Below, in pieces: positions 21,880 through 33,162 of a stretch of DNA of 64,000 bases; position 1 is the stretch's first letter, and each line of letters opens with the position of its first letter. Source of the stretch: Geodermatophilus africanus. Lineage in GTDB: Bacteria > Actinomycetota > Actinomycetes > Mycobacteriales > Geodermatophilaceae. The position numbers and the translations under genes are program-made. Location of the stretch: positions 516,045 through 580,044 of the forward strand of contig NZ_FNOT01000001.1 of NCBI RefSeq assembly GCF_900107105.1, written 5' to 3'. Below the pieces are notes generated by a model. That model searched no databases. It had not been told where the DNA came from and worked only from the letters and a program-made list of their open reading frames with translations.

Positions 21880-23109
21880 TCAGGTCTCCGTGACCTCGTA
21901 GGTGTGCCCGGCGGCGCGCAGCCGGTCCACCAGCACGGACCCGAGCGCGGTGGCCGGGGTGAGCGAGCCGGCGCGGCCGGGCAGCCGGTCGCCGTCCAGG
22001 GCCAGCCCGAGCGCGGTCTCGCCCAGCATGACGGCGGTGGCGGCGTAGCCGGGGTCGCCCCGGCCGGCGGCGGTGGCGCGGTACCGCCGCCCGCTCTCGG
22101 TGGTCGCGTCGACGACGCTGCGGAACCAGCCCCGGGCCCGGGTCTGCTCGCTGGGCCCGGTGCCCGGCTCGGGCAGCACCCGGTCGAGCACGGCGCGGGT
22201 CGGCGGCAGTGCCATCGCGGTGAAGAAGCCGGCCAGCCCCGCGGTGACCGCGGTGGCCGTCGCGGCACCGGGGAGACCCCGCCCGCAGCCCATCACCTCG
22301 CCGTAGCGCAGCCCGCGGCCGTGGGACCAGCCCTGCAGCGCGCTGCTGCGCCGGACGATGCGGGTGTTGAACGGGGCCATGACGAAGGGCGCCGTCCACC
22401 GGCCGTCCGGGGTGCGCGAGGGCGGACCGACGTCGCGCGGCTGGCGGGTGTCGGGCTCGGCGTCGCGGTCGGGGCTGAGCGCGAACGGGTCGCCGACCAG
22501 CCGGCGCGCCGCGGGGTCGCGGCGCATCTCCTCGAACTGGGCGCGGGCGGAGTCGAGGGTGCCGCCGCTGAAGCCGCCGCGCGCGGTGGCGACGAGCTGG
22601 ACGTCGCGCAGGCCGCCGGCGCCGTCGGCCCGCGCCCGCTCGGCGAGCAGCAGCGCAGTGAGGTCGGAGGGGATGGAGTCGTAGCCGCAGGCGTGCACGA
22701 TCCGGGCACCGGTGTCGCGGGCGACCGTGTCGGTGCGGTCGATCGCCCGGCGGACGAACAGCACCTCGCCGGTGAGGTCGGCGTAGTGCGTGCCGGCCCG
22801 GGCGCAGGCCTCGACGACGGGCAGCCCGTGGCGGATGTACGGGCCGACCGTGGTGGCCAGCACCCGCGTCGAGGCGGCCAGGGTGGCGAGCGAGGCGGCG
22901 TCGGTGGAGTCCGCCTCGACCAGCGGCCAGTCGCGGGCGGCCGCCGGCAGCCCGGCGCGCACCTGCTCGAGCCGGCTCCGGGACCGGCCGGCCAGCGCGA
23001 TGCGCAGGCCGGCCGGCGCGGCCTCGGCCAGGTAGGCGGCGAGCAGCCGGCCGACGAAGCCGGTGGCGCCGTAGATGACCAGGTCGTGGGTGCGCGCGGG
23101 GTCGGACAC
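21880..23109 (-). CDS. Saccharopine dehydrogenase-like / trans-acting enoyl reductase family protein
   Basis: NAD(P)-binding protein of the family that includes mycobacterial trans-acting enoyl reductases. 409 residues. Rossmann motif at the N-terminus (LVIYGATGFVGRLLAAYL, residues about 10-27), then RVLATTVGPYIRHGLPVVEAC, THYADLTGE and HACGYDSIPSDL, all typical of this family. No signal peptide. GTG start at 23109. The substrate cannot be read from the sequence; lipid or polyketide-derived substrates are known for mycobacterial members. Confidence 0.85.
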   Translation of the reverse strand: MSDPARTHDLVIYGATGFVGRLLAAYLAEAAPAGLRIALAGRSRSRLEQVRAGLPAAARDWPLVEADSTDAASLATLAASTRVLATTVGPYIRHGLPVVEACARAGTHYADLTGEVLFVRRAIDRTDTVARDTGARIVHACGYDSIPSDLTALLLAERARADGAGGLRDVQLVATARGGFSGGTLDSARAQFEEMRRDPAARRLVGDPFALSPDRDAEPDTRQPRDVGPPSRTPDGRWTAPFVMAPFNTRIVRRSSALQGWSHGRGLRYGEVMGCGRGLPGAATATAVTAGLAGFFTAMALPPTRAVLDRVLPEPGTGPSEQTRARGWFRSVVDATTESGRRYRATAAGRGDPGYAATAVMLGETALGLALDGDRLPGRAGSLTPATALGSVLVDRLRAAGHTYEVTET

Positions 23110-23163
23110 CCGGCCATCCTCGCCCGGGGTGCCCGACCGCCGCTCAGCGGGCGACCGGCGGGC

Positions 23164-24000
23164 TCACCACTCGCCGTCCGGCGGGGTGAACTGGGCGATC
23201 GTGAACTGCGCTCCCTGGGGGTCGCGCACGAGTGCGTTCCGTGTCCACAGGTCGTCCGAGGAGGTCAGCACCGCCGCGCCGAGCCGCTCGGCGGTGGCGG
23301 CGCTGGCGTCGCGGTCGGCCACGGTGAAGGTGACGTGCCAGCGGGCCGGCTCTCCCGCCGGGACCACCACCACACCCCCGATGACGTCGGCGAACCCCGG
23401 CGGCGCCGACGCCTGCCGCTCGTGGATGCCCGGGTCCACGGTGGCCGCCAGGTGGTCGCCGTACCCCGGGACCTGGATCATCGTGCCGGCCCCCTGCTCC
23501 ATGTCCACGGCGAGCCAGCCGAACAGCGGCCCGTAGAAGGCCATCGCGGCGTCGCGGTCGGGTGTGTGGAGGTCGCTGAAGTTCCAGGCGCCCGGCGTGT
23601 TGGCCAGCTGCGCCCCCGGGCGGCGCCGGGCCTGCCAGAGCCGGAACCCCGCACCGAGGGGGTCGGTGCACGTGGCCGCACGGCCGCCGGGCCCGGCGTC
23701 CTCGGGACCGGCGTGAACCGTGCCGCCGAGCCGGGTCACCGCGGCCGCCGTCGCGTCCGCGTCGTCGACGGCGACGTAGGTGTGCCACGCCGCGGTGCCC
23801 GACGTCGTGGGGCCGATCGCGGCGACGTCCTGCCCGCCGAGAGTGGCGATGAGGTAGGTCCCCGGCGCGTCCGGCGGCACCACGTCGGTGAGCGTCCAGC
23901 CGAAGAGGCCGGCGTAGAAGCGGGCCGCCTCGGCCGGATCGGGCTGTTCCGTGTCGATCCAGCAGGTCACACCGTGCGGGTAGGTCCGCTGCTCGGCCAC
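23164..24000 (-). CDS. Two-domain VOC (glyoxalase-like) protein
   Basis: 278 residues made of two vicinal-oxygen-chelate domains (about 8-125 and 135-270). Each starts with a WxD/DxHTPD-like strand and FYxGLFGW or FYGPLFGW. Such proteins include hydroxylase-like and resistance enzymes; which reaction this one catalyses is unknown. GTG start at 24000 with GGAGGTGGCGAG ahead. Separated from uvrA by a 45-bp hairpin that probably ends uvrA transcription, so this gene likely has its own promoter. Confidence 0.85.
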   Translation of the reverse strand: MAEQRTYPHGVTCWIDTEQPDPAEAARFYAGLFGWTLTDVVPPDAPGTYLIATLGGQDVAAIGPTTSGTAAWHTYVAVDDADATAAAVTRLGGTVHAGPEDAGPGGRAATCTDPLGAGFRLWQARRRPGAQLANTPGAWNFSDLHTPDRDAAMAFYGPLFGWLAVDMEQGAGTMIQVPGYGDHLAATVDPGIHERQASAPPGFADVIGGVVVVPAGEPARWHVTFTVADRDASAATAERLGAAVLTSSDDLWTRNALVRDPQGAQFTIAQFTPPDGEW

Positions 24001-24080
24001 CTCGCCACCTCCGTTCCCGTCCGCCGGTCGACGGTAGCGACGAGGGGTGACCGGAACGAGGGCCCGGGCCGGGCCGGGCG

Positions 24081-24125
24081 GGGCCGGGCTGGGCCGGACG
24101 GCTGGCGTCCGGACCGGCCCGGCCC
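24081..24125 (-). terminator. GC-rich hairpin downstream of uvrA
   Basis: 20-bp stem with two mismatches (24081-24100 with 24106-24125) and a 5-base loop, beginning 5 bases after the uvrA stop. No T-tract. The flanking sequence (24058-24090) is a run of GGGCC/CCGGG repeats. Confidence 0.7.
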
Positions 24126-24130
24126 GCGGT

Positions 24131-27022
<2,892 letters not shown>

Positions 27023-27160
27023 TGTGATCCCTGTCGGTCTGCCGGGCCGGCCGGTCGCGCCGGGGCCCGCGGTGGAGATGTCGAGATGTCGATACGGACA
27101 ACGCCGTCACTGCCCGGGTGCAATCCGTGACGACGGCGACGTTGCCGCTCGCCATGGTGC

Positions 27161-28573
27161 TCAGACGGGAGCGGGGGACGGGTTCCCGGCGGGGTCGAAG
27201 ACGGGCGCGTGACGGCGCCAGGGCTGCCGACGCTCCAGCTCTCCGGCCAGCCAGAGTAGTCGCCTCTCGGCCCCCGGGGGGCCGGCGAGCTGGACCGCCA
27301 GCGGGTGGCCGGTGGGGCGGGTGCCTGCGGGCAGCACGAGGGCCGGGAGGCCGGCCAGGTTCCAGGCCGCCGTCCACGGGGCCCAGCGGGCGTCGGCCGT
27401 CACGTTGACCAGGAACGAGCGCTCGTGCCAGGGCCGGGCCGGCAGCGGTGGACCGGTCACGACCGGCGTGAGGAGCACATCGACGTCCGAGAAGAAGCCC
27501 ACCATCCGCTCGCGGAAGCGCTCGGCGGTCGCCGGGCGGACCAGGCCGGCGGCCCGGACGGCACGGCCGACGCGGGCGTGCGCGCGGCTGCGCGGCTGGA
27601 GGCCGGAGAGCGGGATGCCCAGGTGCGCGGCGTCGTCGGCGGCGCCGGCCATCCAGCGGGCCAGCGCACCGACCGCGGCGCCCGGGGTGATCGGCGGGTC
27701 CCGGCGGACGACGGTGTGGCCGGCCGCGGTGAGGGCGGCGACCGCCGAGTCGACGGCCGCCCGGGCGGGCCCGTCGGCGCGGGTCCCGGGCACCGGGGAG
27801 CGGGTGGAGACAGCGATCCGCAGCGGCCGGCCGGGCGCCTCCAGCGGGGTCGGCTCCTCCCCGGCCAGCACCGCGTGCGCCACCGCCAGGTCGGCGACGG
27901 TGGTCGCCAGCGCGCCGTTGACCGCCATGCCGGACCAGTCGTCGGCGCCGATGCCGCCGGGGACGACGCCCCGGCCGGGCTTGAGGGTGACCAGACCGCA
28001 CGCGGCGGCGGGCAGCCGCAGCGACCCCAACCCGTCGTTGCCGTGCGCCAGCGGGACCACGCCGGCGGCGACCGCCGCCGCACTGCCGCCGGAGCTGCCG
28101 GCCGGCGAGCGCGCGGTGTCCCAGGGGTTGCGGGTGACCGTGCCGGGACCGTCGGTGGCGGCGTAGAGGCACAGCTCGGGCACCCGGGTGATGCCGACGA
28201 CGACCGCGCCCGCCCGCCGGAGCCGGCTGACCACGGGGTGGTCGCGCTCCGCGGTCCGCGTGGGGCAGGCGGGGGACCCGTCGGTGCAGGCCTCCCCCGC
28301 CACGTCGACGTTGTCCTTGACCGCGACCGGCACCCCTGCGAGCGGCATGGCGAACCGGGTGAGCGCGGTGTCGACGGCGTGCGCCTCGGCCAGCGCGGCC
28401 TCCCGGCGGACAACCCGGAAGGCGCCGATGCGGGGCTCCACCGCGTCGAGGTGGGCCAGGTGCGCGCGGACGACCTCGACCGCGGTCAGCTCGCCCGACC
28501 GGACGCGGGCGGCCAGCTCGGTGGCCGGGAGCCCGACGATCCGACCGGCGGGGAGACCTCCGCTAGCGTCCAT
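27161..28573 (-). CDS. Amidase (amidase signature family)
   Basis: Hydrolyses a carboxamide bond; substrate unknown. 470 residues. The Ser-cisSer-Lys triad is visible: Lys in VAVKDNVDV (about residue 84), cis-Ser in [12 protein letters not shown] (about 160) and the nucleophile Ser in [10 protein letters not shown], where the usual GGS has become LGS but the Ser remains. No neighbouring GatB/GatC genes, so it is not a tRNA amidotransferase subunit. ATG 28573, divergent from the MBL-fold gene. Downstream, 138 bases separate it from uvrA. Confidence 0.9.
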   Translation of the reverse strand: MDASGGLPAGRIVGLPATELAARVRSGELTAVEVVRAHLAHLDAVEPRIGAFRVVRREAALAEAHAVDTALTRFAMPLAGVPVAVKDNVDVAGEACTDGSPACPTRTAERDHPVVSRLRRAGAVVVGITRVPELCLYAATDGPGTVTRNPWDTARSPAGSSGGSAAAVAAGVVPLAHGNDGLGSLRLPAAACGLVTLKPGRGVVPGGIGADDWSGMAVNGALATTVADLAVAHAVLAGEEPTPLEAPGRPLRIAVSTRSPVPGTRADGPARAAVDSAVAALTAAGHTVVRRDPPITPGAAVGALARWMAGAADDAAHLGIPLSGLQPRSRAHARVGRAVRAAGLVRPATAERFRERMVGFFSDVDVLLTPVVTGPPLPARPWHERSFLVNVTADARWAPWTAAWNLAGLPALVLPAGTRPTGHPLAVQLAGPPGAERRLLWLAGELERRQPWRRHAPVFDPAGNPSPAPV

Positions 28574-28623
28574 GCCTGGACCGTAACCGCGGCCACCGAC
28601 ACTGTCCGAACGGGAGGCTGGAG

Positions 28624-29280
28624 ATGGGCTACACCGGCGACGTCGAGGTGGGCGGGCCGGCCGACGTCCGCGAGCTGCCCGGGCTGACGGTCAGCAAGCT
28701 GGCGGTCAGCGAGATGGCGAACAACGCCTACCTGCTCCGCGACCCGGCGACCGGTGAGGCGCTGCTCGTCGACGCCGCGGCCGAGCCCGAGGCGCTGCGC
28801 GCGCTCATCGGGGACGCCGACGTGCGCACCGTCGTCACCACGCACCGGCACTGGGACCACCACCGCGCCCTGCCGGAGGTCGTCGCGGCGACGGGCGCGG
28901 TCACCGTCGCGCACCCGGCGGACGCCGACGAGCTGCCCGTCCCCGTGCAGCGGCCGGTGGAGCACGGCGACACGATCCGGGTCGGCGGGCAGACCCTCGA
29001 GGTGATCCACCTGCGCGGGCACACGCCGGGCAGCATCGCGCTGCTCTGGCGCGGCCCGGCGGGCGCCGGCACGCACCTGTTCACCGGCGACAGCCTGTTC
29101 CCCGGCGGGGTCGGCAAGACCTGGTCGGCGGAGGACTTCACCAGCCTGGTCGACGACGTCGAGGCGCGGCTGTTCGGCGCGCTGCCCGACGACACCTGGG
29201 TCTACCCCGGCCACGGCAAGGACACCACGCTGGGCGCCGAGCGCCCGCACCTCGCGGAGTGGCGCGCCCGCGGCTGGTGA
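28624..29280 (+). CDS. MBL-fold metallohydrolase (glyoxalase II-like)
   Basis: 218 residues, metallo-beta-lactamase fold. Metal ligands are in THRHWDHHRAL (HxHxDH), in the GHTPGS motif, in FTGDSLF and in YPGHGKDTTL. The whole set fits an active hydroxyacylglutathione-hydrolase-like protein. This family sits beside uvrA in many actinobacteria; its physiological substrate is not known. Ribosome-binding site GGAGGCTGGAG directly before ATG 28624. Converges on the small minus-strand gene at 29288. Confidence 0.92.
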   Translation: MGYTGDVEVGGPADVRELPGLTVSKLAVSEMANNAYLLRDPATGEALLVDAAAEPEALRALIGDADVRTVVTTHRHWDHHRALPEVVAATGAVTVAHPADADELPVPVQRPVEHGDTIRVGGQTLEVIHLRGHTPGSIALLWRGPAGAGTHLFTGDSLFPGGVGKTWSAEDFTSLVDDVEARLFGALPDDTWVYPGHGKDTTLGAERPHLAEWRARGW

Positions 29281-29287
29281 GCCCGGC

Positions 29288-29566
29288 TCACTCCTCGAAG
29301 AGCGCCACCAGCTCGTCGGGGGTCCCGGCCACGTGCAGGGGGACGACGGACACCGTCCACCCGGGACGGCGCTGGTCGATGCCGAGGGCGAGGTCCCAGG
29401 CGGCGCGGGCGGTCAGCGGGCCGAAGCACGCGTCGTCCCCGTCGTCGCTGAGGGCGATCTCGACCAGCCAGGTGTCGGACAGGTCCGCGGCCAGCTCGGC
29501 GAACTCGGGGTCGGTGCCGTCCTCGGGTTCCGGGGAGTCGGCCTGGACGGGGTAGATCAGGGCCAT
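29288..29566 (-). CDS. Hypothetical acidic protein (92 aa)
   Basis: No family recognised. Acidic N-terminal half (EPEDGTDPEFAELAADLSD), then a compact region with WDLALGIDQRRPGWTVSVVPLHV and a C-terminal helix (TPDELVALFEE). No signal peptide or membrane segment. ATG 29566. The stop of the SDR gene lies 12 bases upstream, so it is probably the last gene of the hydroxy-acid oxidase/acetamidase/SDR unit. Confidence 0.65.
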   Translation of the reverse strand: MALIYPVQADSPEPEDGTDPEFAELAADLSDTWLVEIALSDDGDDACFGPLTARAAWDLALGIDQRRPGWTVSVVPLHVAGTPDELVALFEE

Positions 29567-29577
29567 GCCGCAGCCTC

Positions 29578-30339
29578 TCAGAGCTGGATGCCGCGGGTGA
29601 GGGCGCCGTCCACCACGAGGTTGGTGCCGGTGGTGAAGCTCGACACCGGGCTGGAGAGGAAGACCACGGCGCGGGCCATCTCCTCCGCGGTCCCCATCCG
29701 GCCGGTGGGGTTCAGGCCGAGCGCCGAGGCGAACAGCTCGGGGTCGCCGCGCTCGATCCCCTGCCAGAAGCCGTCCGGGAAGTAAGTGTTGCCCGGCGAC
29801 ACGACGTTGGCGCGCACCCCTCGTCCCGCCAGCTGCATGGCCAGGCCGGAGACGTAGCCGACGATCGCGGTCTTCATCGTCCCGTACGGCCCCGAGACGG
29901 CGTCGGACTCGCGGCCCGAGACGCTGGAGACGGCGACGATCGAGCCGTTCGGGCTGGCCTCCAGGTGCGGGATCGCGGCGGTGGCGAGCCGCACCGTGTG
30001 CATCAGGTCGACCTCGAAGCTCGTGTACCAGTTCTCCTCGGTGTCCGGGATGGCCAGCGCGCTGACGTTGGCGACGACGGCGTCCAGCCCGCCGAGCCGG
30101 CCGGCGGCGGCCTCGACCCAGCCGGTCAGCGCCGGCCCGTCCCGGACGTCGAGCCGGACGCCGGTCGCCCGGCCGCCGCGGTCGGCGATCGCCTTCTCCG
30201 TCGCCTCGATCTCGGCGGCGTCGCGGGCGCAGAACTCCACGACCGCGCCCTCGTCGGCGAAGGTCTCGACGATCGCGCGGCCGATGCCGCGGGTGCCGCC
30301 GGTGACGAGCACGCGGGCGCCGGTCAGCTGCAGGTCCAT
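29578..30339 (-). CDS. SDR-family oxidoreductase
   Basis: Classical short-chain dehydrogenase/reductase, 253 residues. Cofactor motif TGGTRGIGRAI (about residues 14-24), NVS near residue 90 in place of the usual NAG, and the catalytic SSVS...YGTMK (Ser, Tyr and Lys present). C-terminal sequence (VFLSSPVSSFTTGTNLVVDG) is typical for the family. Nineteen bases after the acetamidase gene and in the same direction, so probably co-transcribed; the shared substrate is unknown. Confidence 0.92.
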   Translation of the reverse strand: MDLQLTGARVLVTGGTRGIGRAIVETFADEGAVVEFCARDAAEIEATEKAIADRGGRATGVRLDVRDGPALTGWVEAAAGRLGGLDAVVANVSALAIPDTEENWYTSFEVDLMHTVRLATAAIPHLEASPNGSIVAVSSVSGRESDAVSGPYGTMKTAIVGYVSGLAMQLAGRGVRANVVSPGNTYFPDGFWQGIERGDPELFASALGLNPTGRMGTAEEMARAVVFLSSPVSSFTTGTNLVVDGALTRGIQL

Positions 30340-30358
30340 GAGGGCCTCCGGGGAGGGG

Positions 30359-31360
30359 TCAGAGCAGGGTGGCCGCGCGGCGGCGGAGGGCGTCGTGCAG
30401 CCCGCCGTACGCGGTGGCCCGCGGCAGCAGCGACTTGCGCGCCTTCACCACGGTGCTGTAGTTCGCGTCGACCACGTTGGCGATCGGCACCTCGACGGTC
30501 TGCGACAGCAGCTGGTAGGCGTCCATCGGGTGCAGCCCGTAGAGGTCGCGGAACCAGCGCACCAGCTCCACCTGGGCGATCCGCCAGGCGTCCTCGAGCG
30601 GCCGGCTGGACCCGACGGTCATCCAGTGGGTGTCGTCCTCCAGGCGGGGCCAGGCCGGCGCGTCGCCCTTGATCAGCTCGACGATCAGCGTGGTCGTCAT
30701 GGCGCCCTCGACCGCGGTGCCGCACGCCTCGCCCTCGCCCTGCCGGTAGTGCCCGTCGCCGATCGAGAACAGCGCGCCCTCGACGTTGACCCCGAGGAAG
30801 CAGGTCGTGCCGGGCCGCATCTGCGGGGTGTCCATGTTGCCGCCGAAGCGCTCGGGCACCAGCGAGCTGCGCACCTCGCCGCCCATCGGCGCGACGCCGA
30901 CCGTGCCCAGCATCGGCTCCACCGGCAGGGCGATCTCCAGGTCGCTGTACCGGGCGGCGAAGGTCACCGTGTTGGCCGCGCGGTCGAGCTCGTAGATCCA
31001 GGTGGTGTCCGGCAGCGCCTCCTGCAGGGTCGCGGTCACCGCGGTGCTGGTCAGCCCGCCGAAGAAGGGGATGGCGGCCGAGGCGCCCCAGTCCCGCGCC
31101 GGCTCCATCGCCACGAAGTGCAGGGCCAGGGTGTCCCCCGGCTCGGCGCCCTCGACGTGGAACGGCCCGGTCTGCGGGTTGACGAACCGCAGGTCGACCT
31201 TCTCGCTGGAGAGGTCGGAGGTCTTGCGCAGCGCGCCGCCGAACGCGTCGTCGGACCACACCCGCAGCACCATCCCCGGCCGGATCCGCCGCAGCGGTGC
31301 GACGCCGCCGAAGGTGTAGGCGTACTGGTCGACCGTGGGCGTGACCTCGACGACGTCCAT
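30359..31360 (-). CDS. Acetamidase/formamidase family protein
   Basis: Metal-dependent amidohydrolase family that releases ammonia from formamide, acetamide or related short amides. 333 residues from ATG 31360 (MDVVEVTPTVDQYAYTFGG). Family features: VLRVWSDDAFGG, GPFHVEGAEPGDTLALHF, GTVGVAPMGGEV, GGNMDTPQMRPG, and FSIGDGHYRQGEGEACGTAVE. The frame stays open upstream to 33289, but that part is a shadow of other genes. Eight bases after the alpha-hydroxy-acid oxidase stop, so the two are an operon. Confidence 0.92.
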   Translation of the reverse strand: MDVVEVTPTVDQYAYTFGGVAPLRRIRPGMVLRVWSDDAFGGALRKTSDLSSEKVDLRFVNPQTGPFHVEGAEPGDTLALHFVAMEPARDWGASAAIPFFGGLTSTAVTATLQEALPDTTWIYELDRAANTVTFAARYSDLEIALPVEPMLGTVGVAPMGGEVRSSLVPERFGGNMDTPQMRPGTTCFLGVNVEGALFSIGDGHYRQGEGEACGTAVEGAMTTTLIVELIKGDAPAWPRLEDDTHWMTVGSSRPLEDAWRIAQVELVRWFRDLYGLHPMDAYQLLSQTVEVPIANVVDANYSTVVKARKSLLPRATAYGGLHDALRRRAATLL

Positions 31361-31368
31361 GCCGCACC

Positions 31369-32634
31369 CTAGGGACGCGCCGACACCGACGGCAAACGAT
31401 CCCCCACCCACCCGGAGGGAGCGCCGCGCAGCCGGACCCGGTCGGGCGTCAGCTCCCCGACCGACGGGACGCCGAGCAGCCGCAGGGTCCGCGTCACCTC
31501 GCCGGCCAGGATGTCGGCGACCCGCTGCACGCCGCGCTCCCCGCCGGCCATCAACCCGTAGAGGTAGGCCCGGCCGACCAGGCAGGCCCGGGCGCCGCAG
31601 GCCACCGCGGCGACGACGTCGGCCCCGTCGAGGATGCCGCCGTCCAGGTAGACCTCGGCCCGCTCGCCCACCGCCGCGACGACCGCGGGCAGCTCTTCCA
31701 GCGGCGTCGGTGCCCGGTCCAGCTGGCGGCCGCCGTGGTTGGAGACGACGACCGCGTCCGCCCCGGCGTCGACCACCGCGCGGGCGTCGTCCGCCGTCTG
31801 CACGCCCTTCACCACCAGCGCGCCCCGCCAGGTCTCGCGCAGCGTCCGCAGGTCGGCCAGCGTCGCGGCCGGCTCGAACACGCGGTCGGCGAGCTCGGCG
31901 ACCGTCCCGGTCCAGGAGCGCAGCGAGGCGAACTCCAGCGGCTCGGTGGTGAGCAGGTCGACCCACCAGCGCGGGTGGACGGCGGCGTCGGCCACGGTGC
32001 GGAGAGTCAGCGCCGGCGGGATGGTGAGCCCGTTGCGGACGTCGCGCAGCCGCGGCCCCGCGACCGGGGTGTCCACGGTGAGGACCAGCGCCTCGTACCC
32101 GGCCGCCGCGGCCCGGGCGACCAGCGCCGCGCTGGCCTCGCGGTCGCGCCACAGGTACAGCTGGAACCACCGGCGGGCGCCGGGGGCGGCCTCCGCGAGC
32201 GCCTCGATGGTCGTCGTCCCCATGGTCGAGAGGGCGTAGGGGACGCCGACCCGCTCGGCCACCCGGCCGACCGCGGACTCCCCCTCGGTGTGCATGAGCC
32301 GGGTGAAGCCGGTCGGCGCGAAGACCAGCGGCAGCGACGACCGCCGGCCCAGCACCGTCGTCGACGGGTCGACTGCGGAGACGTCGCGCAGCACGCTGGG
32401 GCGGAACTCGACGCGGGCGAACGCGTCGCGGGCGCGTCGCAGGCTGACCTCCGCGCCGGCGGCGCCGTCGGTGTAGTCGAAGACCGCGCGCGGCGCCCGC
32501 CGGCGGGCGACCTCGCGCAGGTCGGCCACCGAGGCGGCCGCGGCCAGCCGGCGGTCGGTCGCGTCCCCGGGCAGCCTGCGAACCCGGATCAGCTCGCGCA
32601 GCTCGGACCAGCGGGGCACGCGGCGCTCGACCAC
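31369..32634 (-). CDS. FMN-dependent alpha-hydroxy-acid oxidase/dehydrogenase
   Basis: TIM-barrel flavoenzyme of the lactate/glycolate oxidase family, 421 residues. Features: PRAVFDYTDGAAGAEVSLRRAR near the N-terminus, FAPTGFTRLMHTEGE, and the active-site segment VVSNHGGRQLDRAPTPLEELP (His and Arg). The FMN-phosphate region is VYLDGGILDGADVVAAVACGA. The frame is open to 32754, but GTG 32634 has AGGAGG six bases ahead and matches homologue N-termini. Transcribed with the acetamidase and SDR genes; together they may degrade a hydroxy-acid amide, which is inference only. Confidence 0.9.
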   Translation of the reverse strand: MVERRVPRWSELRELIRVRRLPGDATDRRLAAAASVADLREVARRRAPRAVFDYTDGAAGAEVSLRRARDAFARVEFRPSVLRDVSAVDPSTTVLGRRSSLPLVFAPTGFTRLMHTEGESAVGRVAERVGVPYALSTMGTTTIEALAEAAPGARRWFQLYLWRDREASAALVARAAAAGYEALVLTVDTPVAGPRLRDVRNGLTIPPALTLRTVADAAVHPRWWVDLLTTEPLEFASLRSWTGTVAELADRVFEPAATLADLRTLRETWRGALVVKGVQTADDARAVVDAGADAVVVSNHGGRQLDRAPTPLEELPAVVAAVGERAEVYLDGGILDGADVVAAVACGARACLVGRAYLYGLMAGGERGVQRVADILAGEVTRTLRLLGVPSVGELTPDRVRLRGAPSGWVGDRLPSVSARP

Positions 32635-32760
32635 GGCGGACCTCCTCGAGTCGGGGTCGGCCCACCCTCGCAGGCCGGGCGTCATCCCGCAGGCGGCACC
32701 GCGTCCAGCACCTGGTCCGGGAGCCGCTGGAGCGGTGGGGTGCGGTCGTCGCACCGCCGG

Positions 32761-33129
32761 TCACGCCACCGCAGCGAGCAGCAGGACCCCGGCGCCGACG
32801 AGCGCTCGCTCCAGGAGCTGCCGCCCGACGGCCGGGTCGGCGCCCTCGGGCGACCGTCCCCGCCGCAGGGCCGCGTCGTGCTGCTCGACCCGTCCACGAC
32901 CACCGGGCCGGCGGCGTCGCCACCAGGAAGCCAGGACCATCCCCGTGATCGGCCCGAGGAACGGACCCAGCCCCCCGGCCCGGTCCACGGGCTCGTCGGA
33001 GGGCAGGGCGAACAGCCACGAGATCAGCGCGTAGCAGGCTGCGCAGGTGGCCATGACGAGGACGGCCAGTGCCGTGCCCGGCCACCGACCGTGACGTGCC
33101 GACGGCACGGGCGGTGTCGGCTGCGGCAC
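32761..33129 (-). CDS. Hypothetical membrane protein (122 aa)
   Basis: Two clear hydrophobic segments (about 18-43, ALAVLVMATCAACYALISWLF, and 50-68, around FLGPITGMVLASW), then a strongly basic RRRRPGGRGR loop and a final hydrophobic stretch (ALVGAGVLLLAAVA) reaching the C-terminus. No family recognised. GTG 33129 with GGAG just upstream. It lies 33 bases after the S9-like gene on the same strand. Confidence 0.6.
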   Translation of the reverse strand: MPQPTPPVPSARHGRWPGTALAVLVMATCAACYALISWLFALPSDEPVDRAGGLGPFLGPITGMVLASWWRRRRPGGRGRVEQHDAALRRGRSPEGADPAVGRQLLERALVGAGVLLLAAVA

Positions 33130-33162
33130 GGGGCTCCGCCACGACGACCGGTGACCGTCTGC

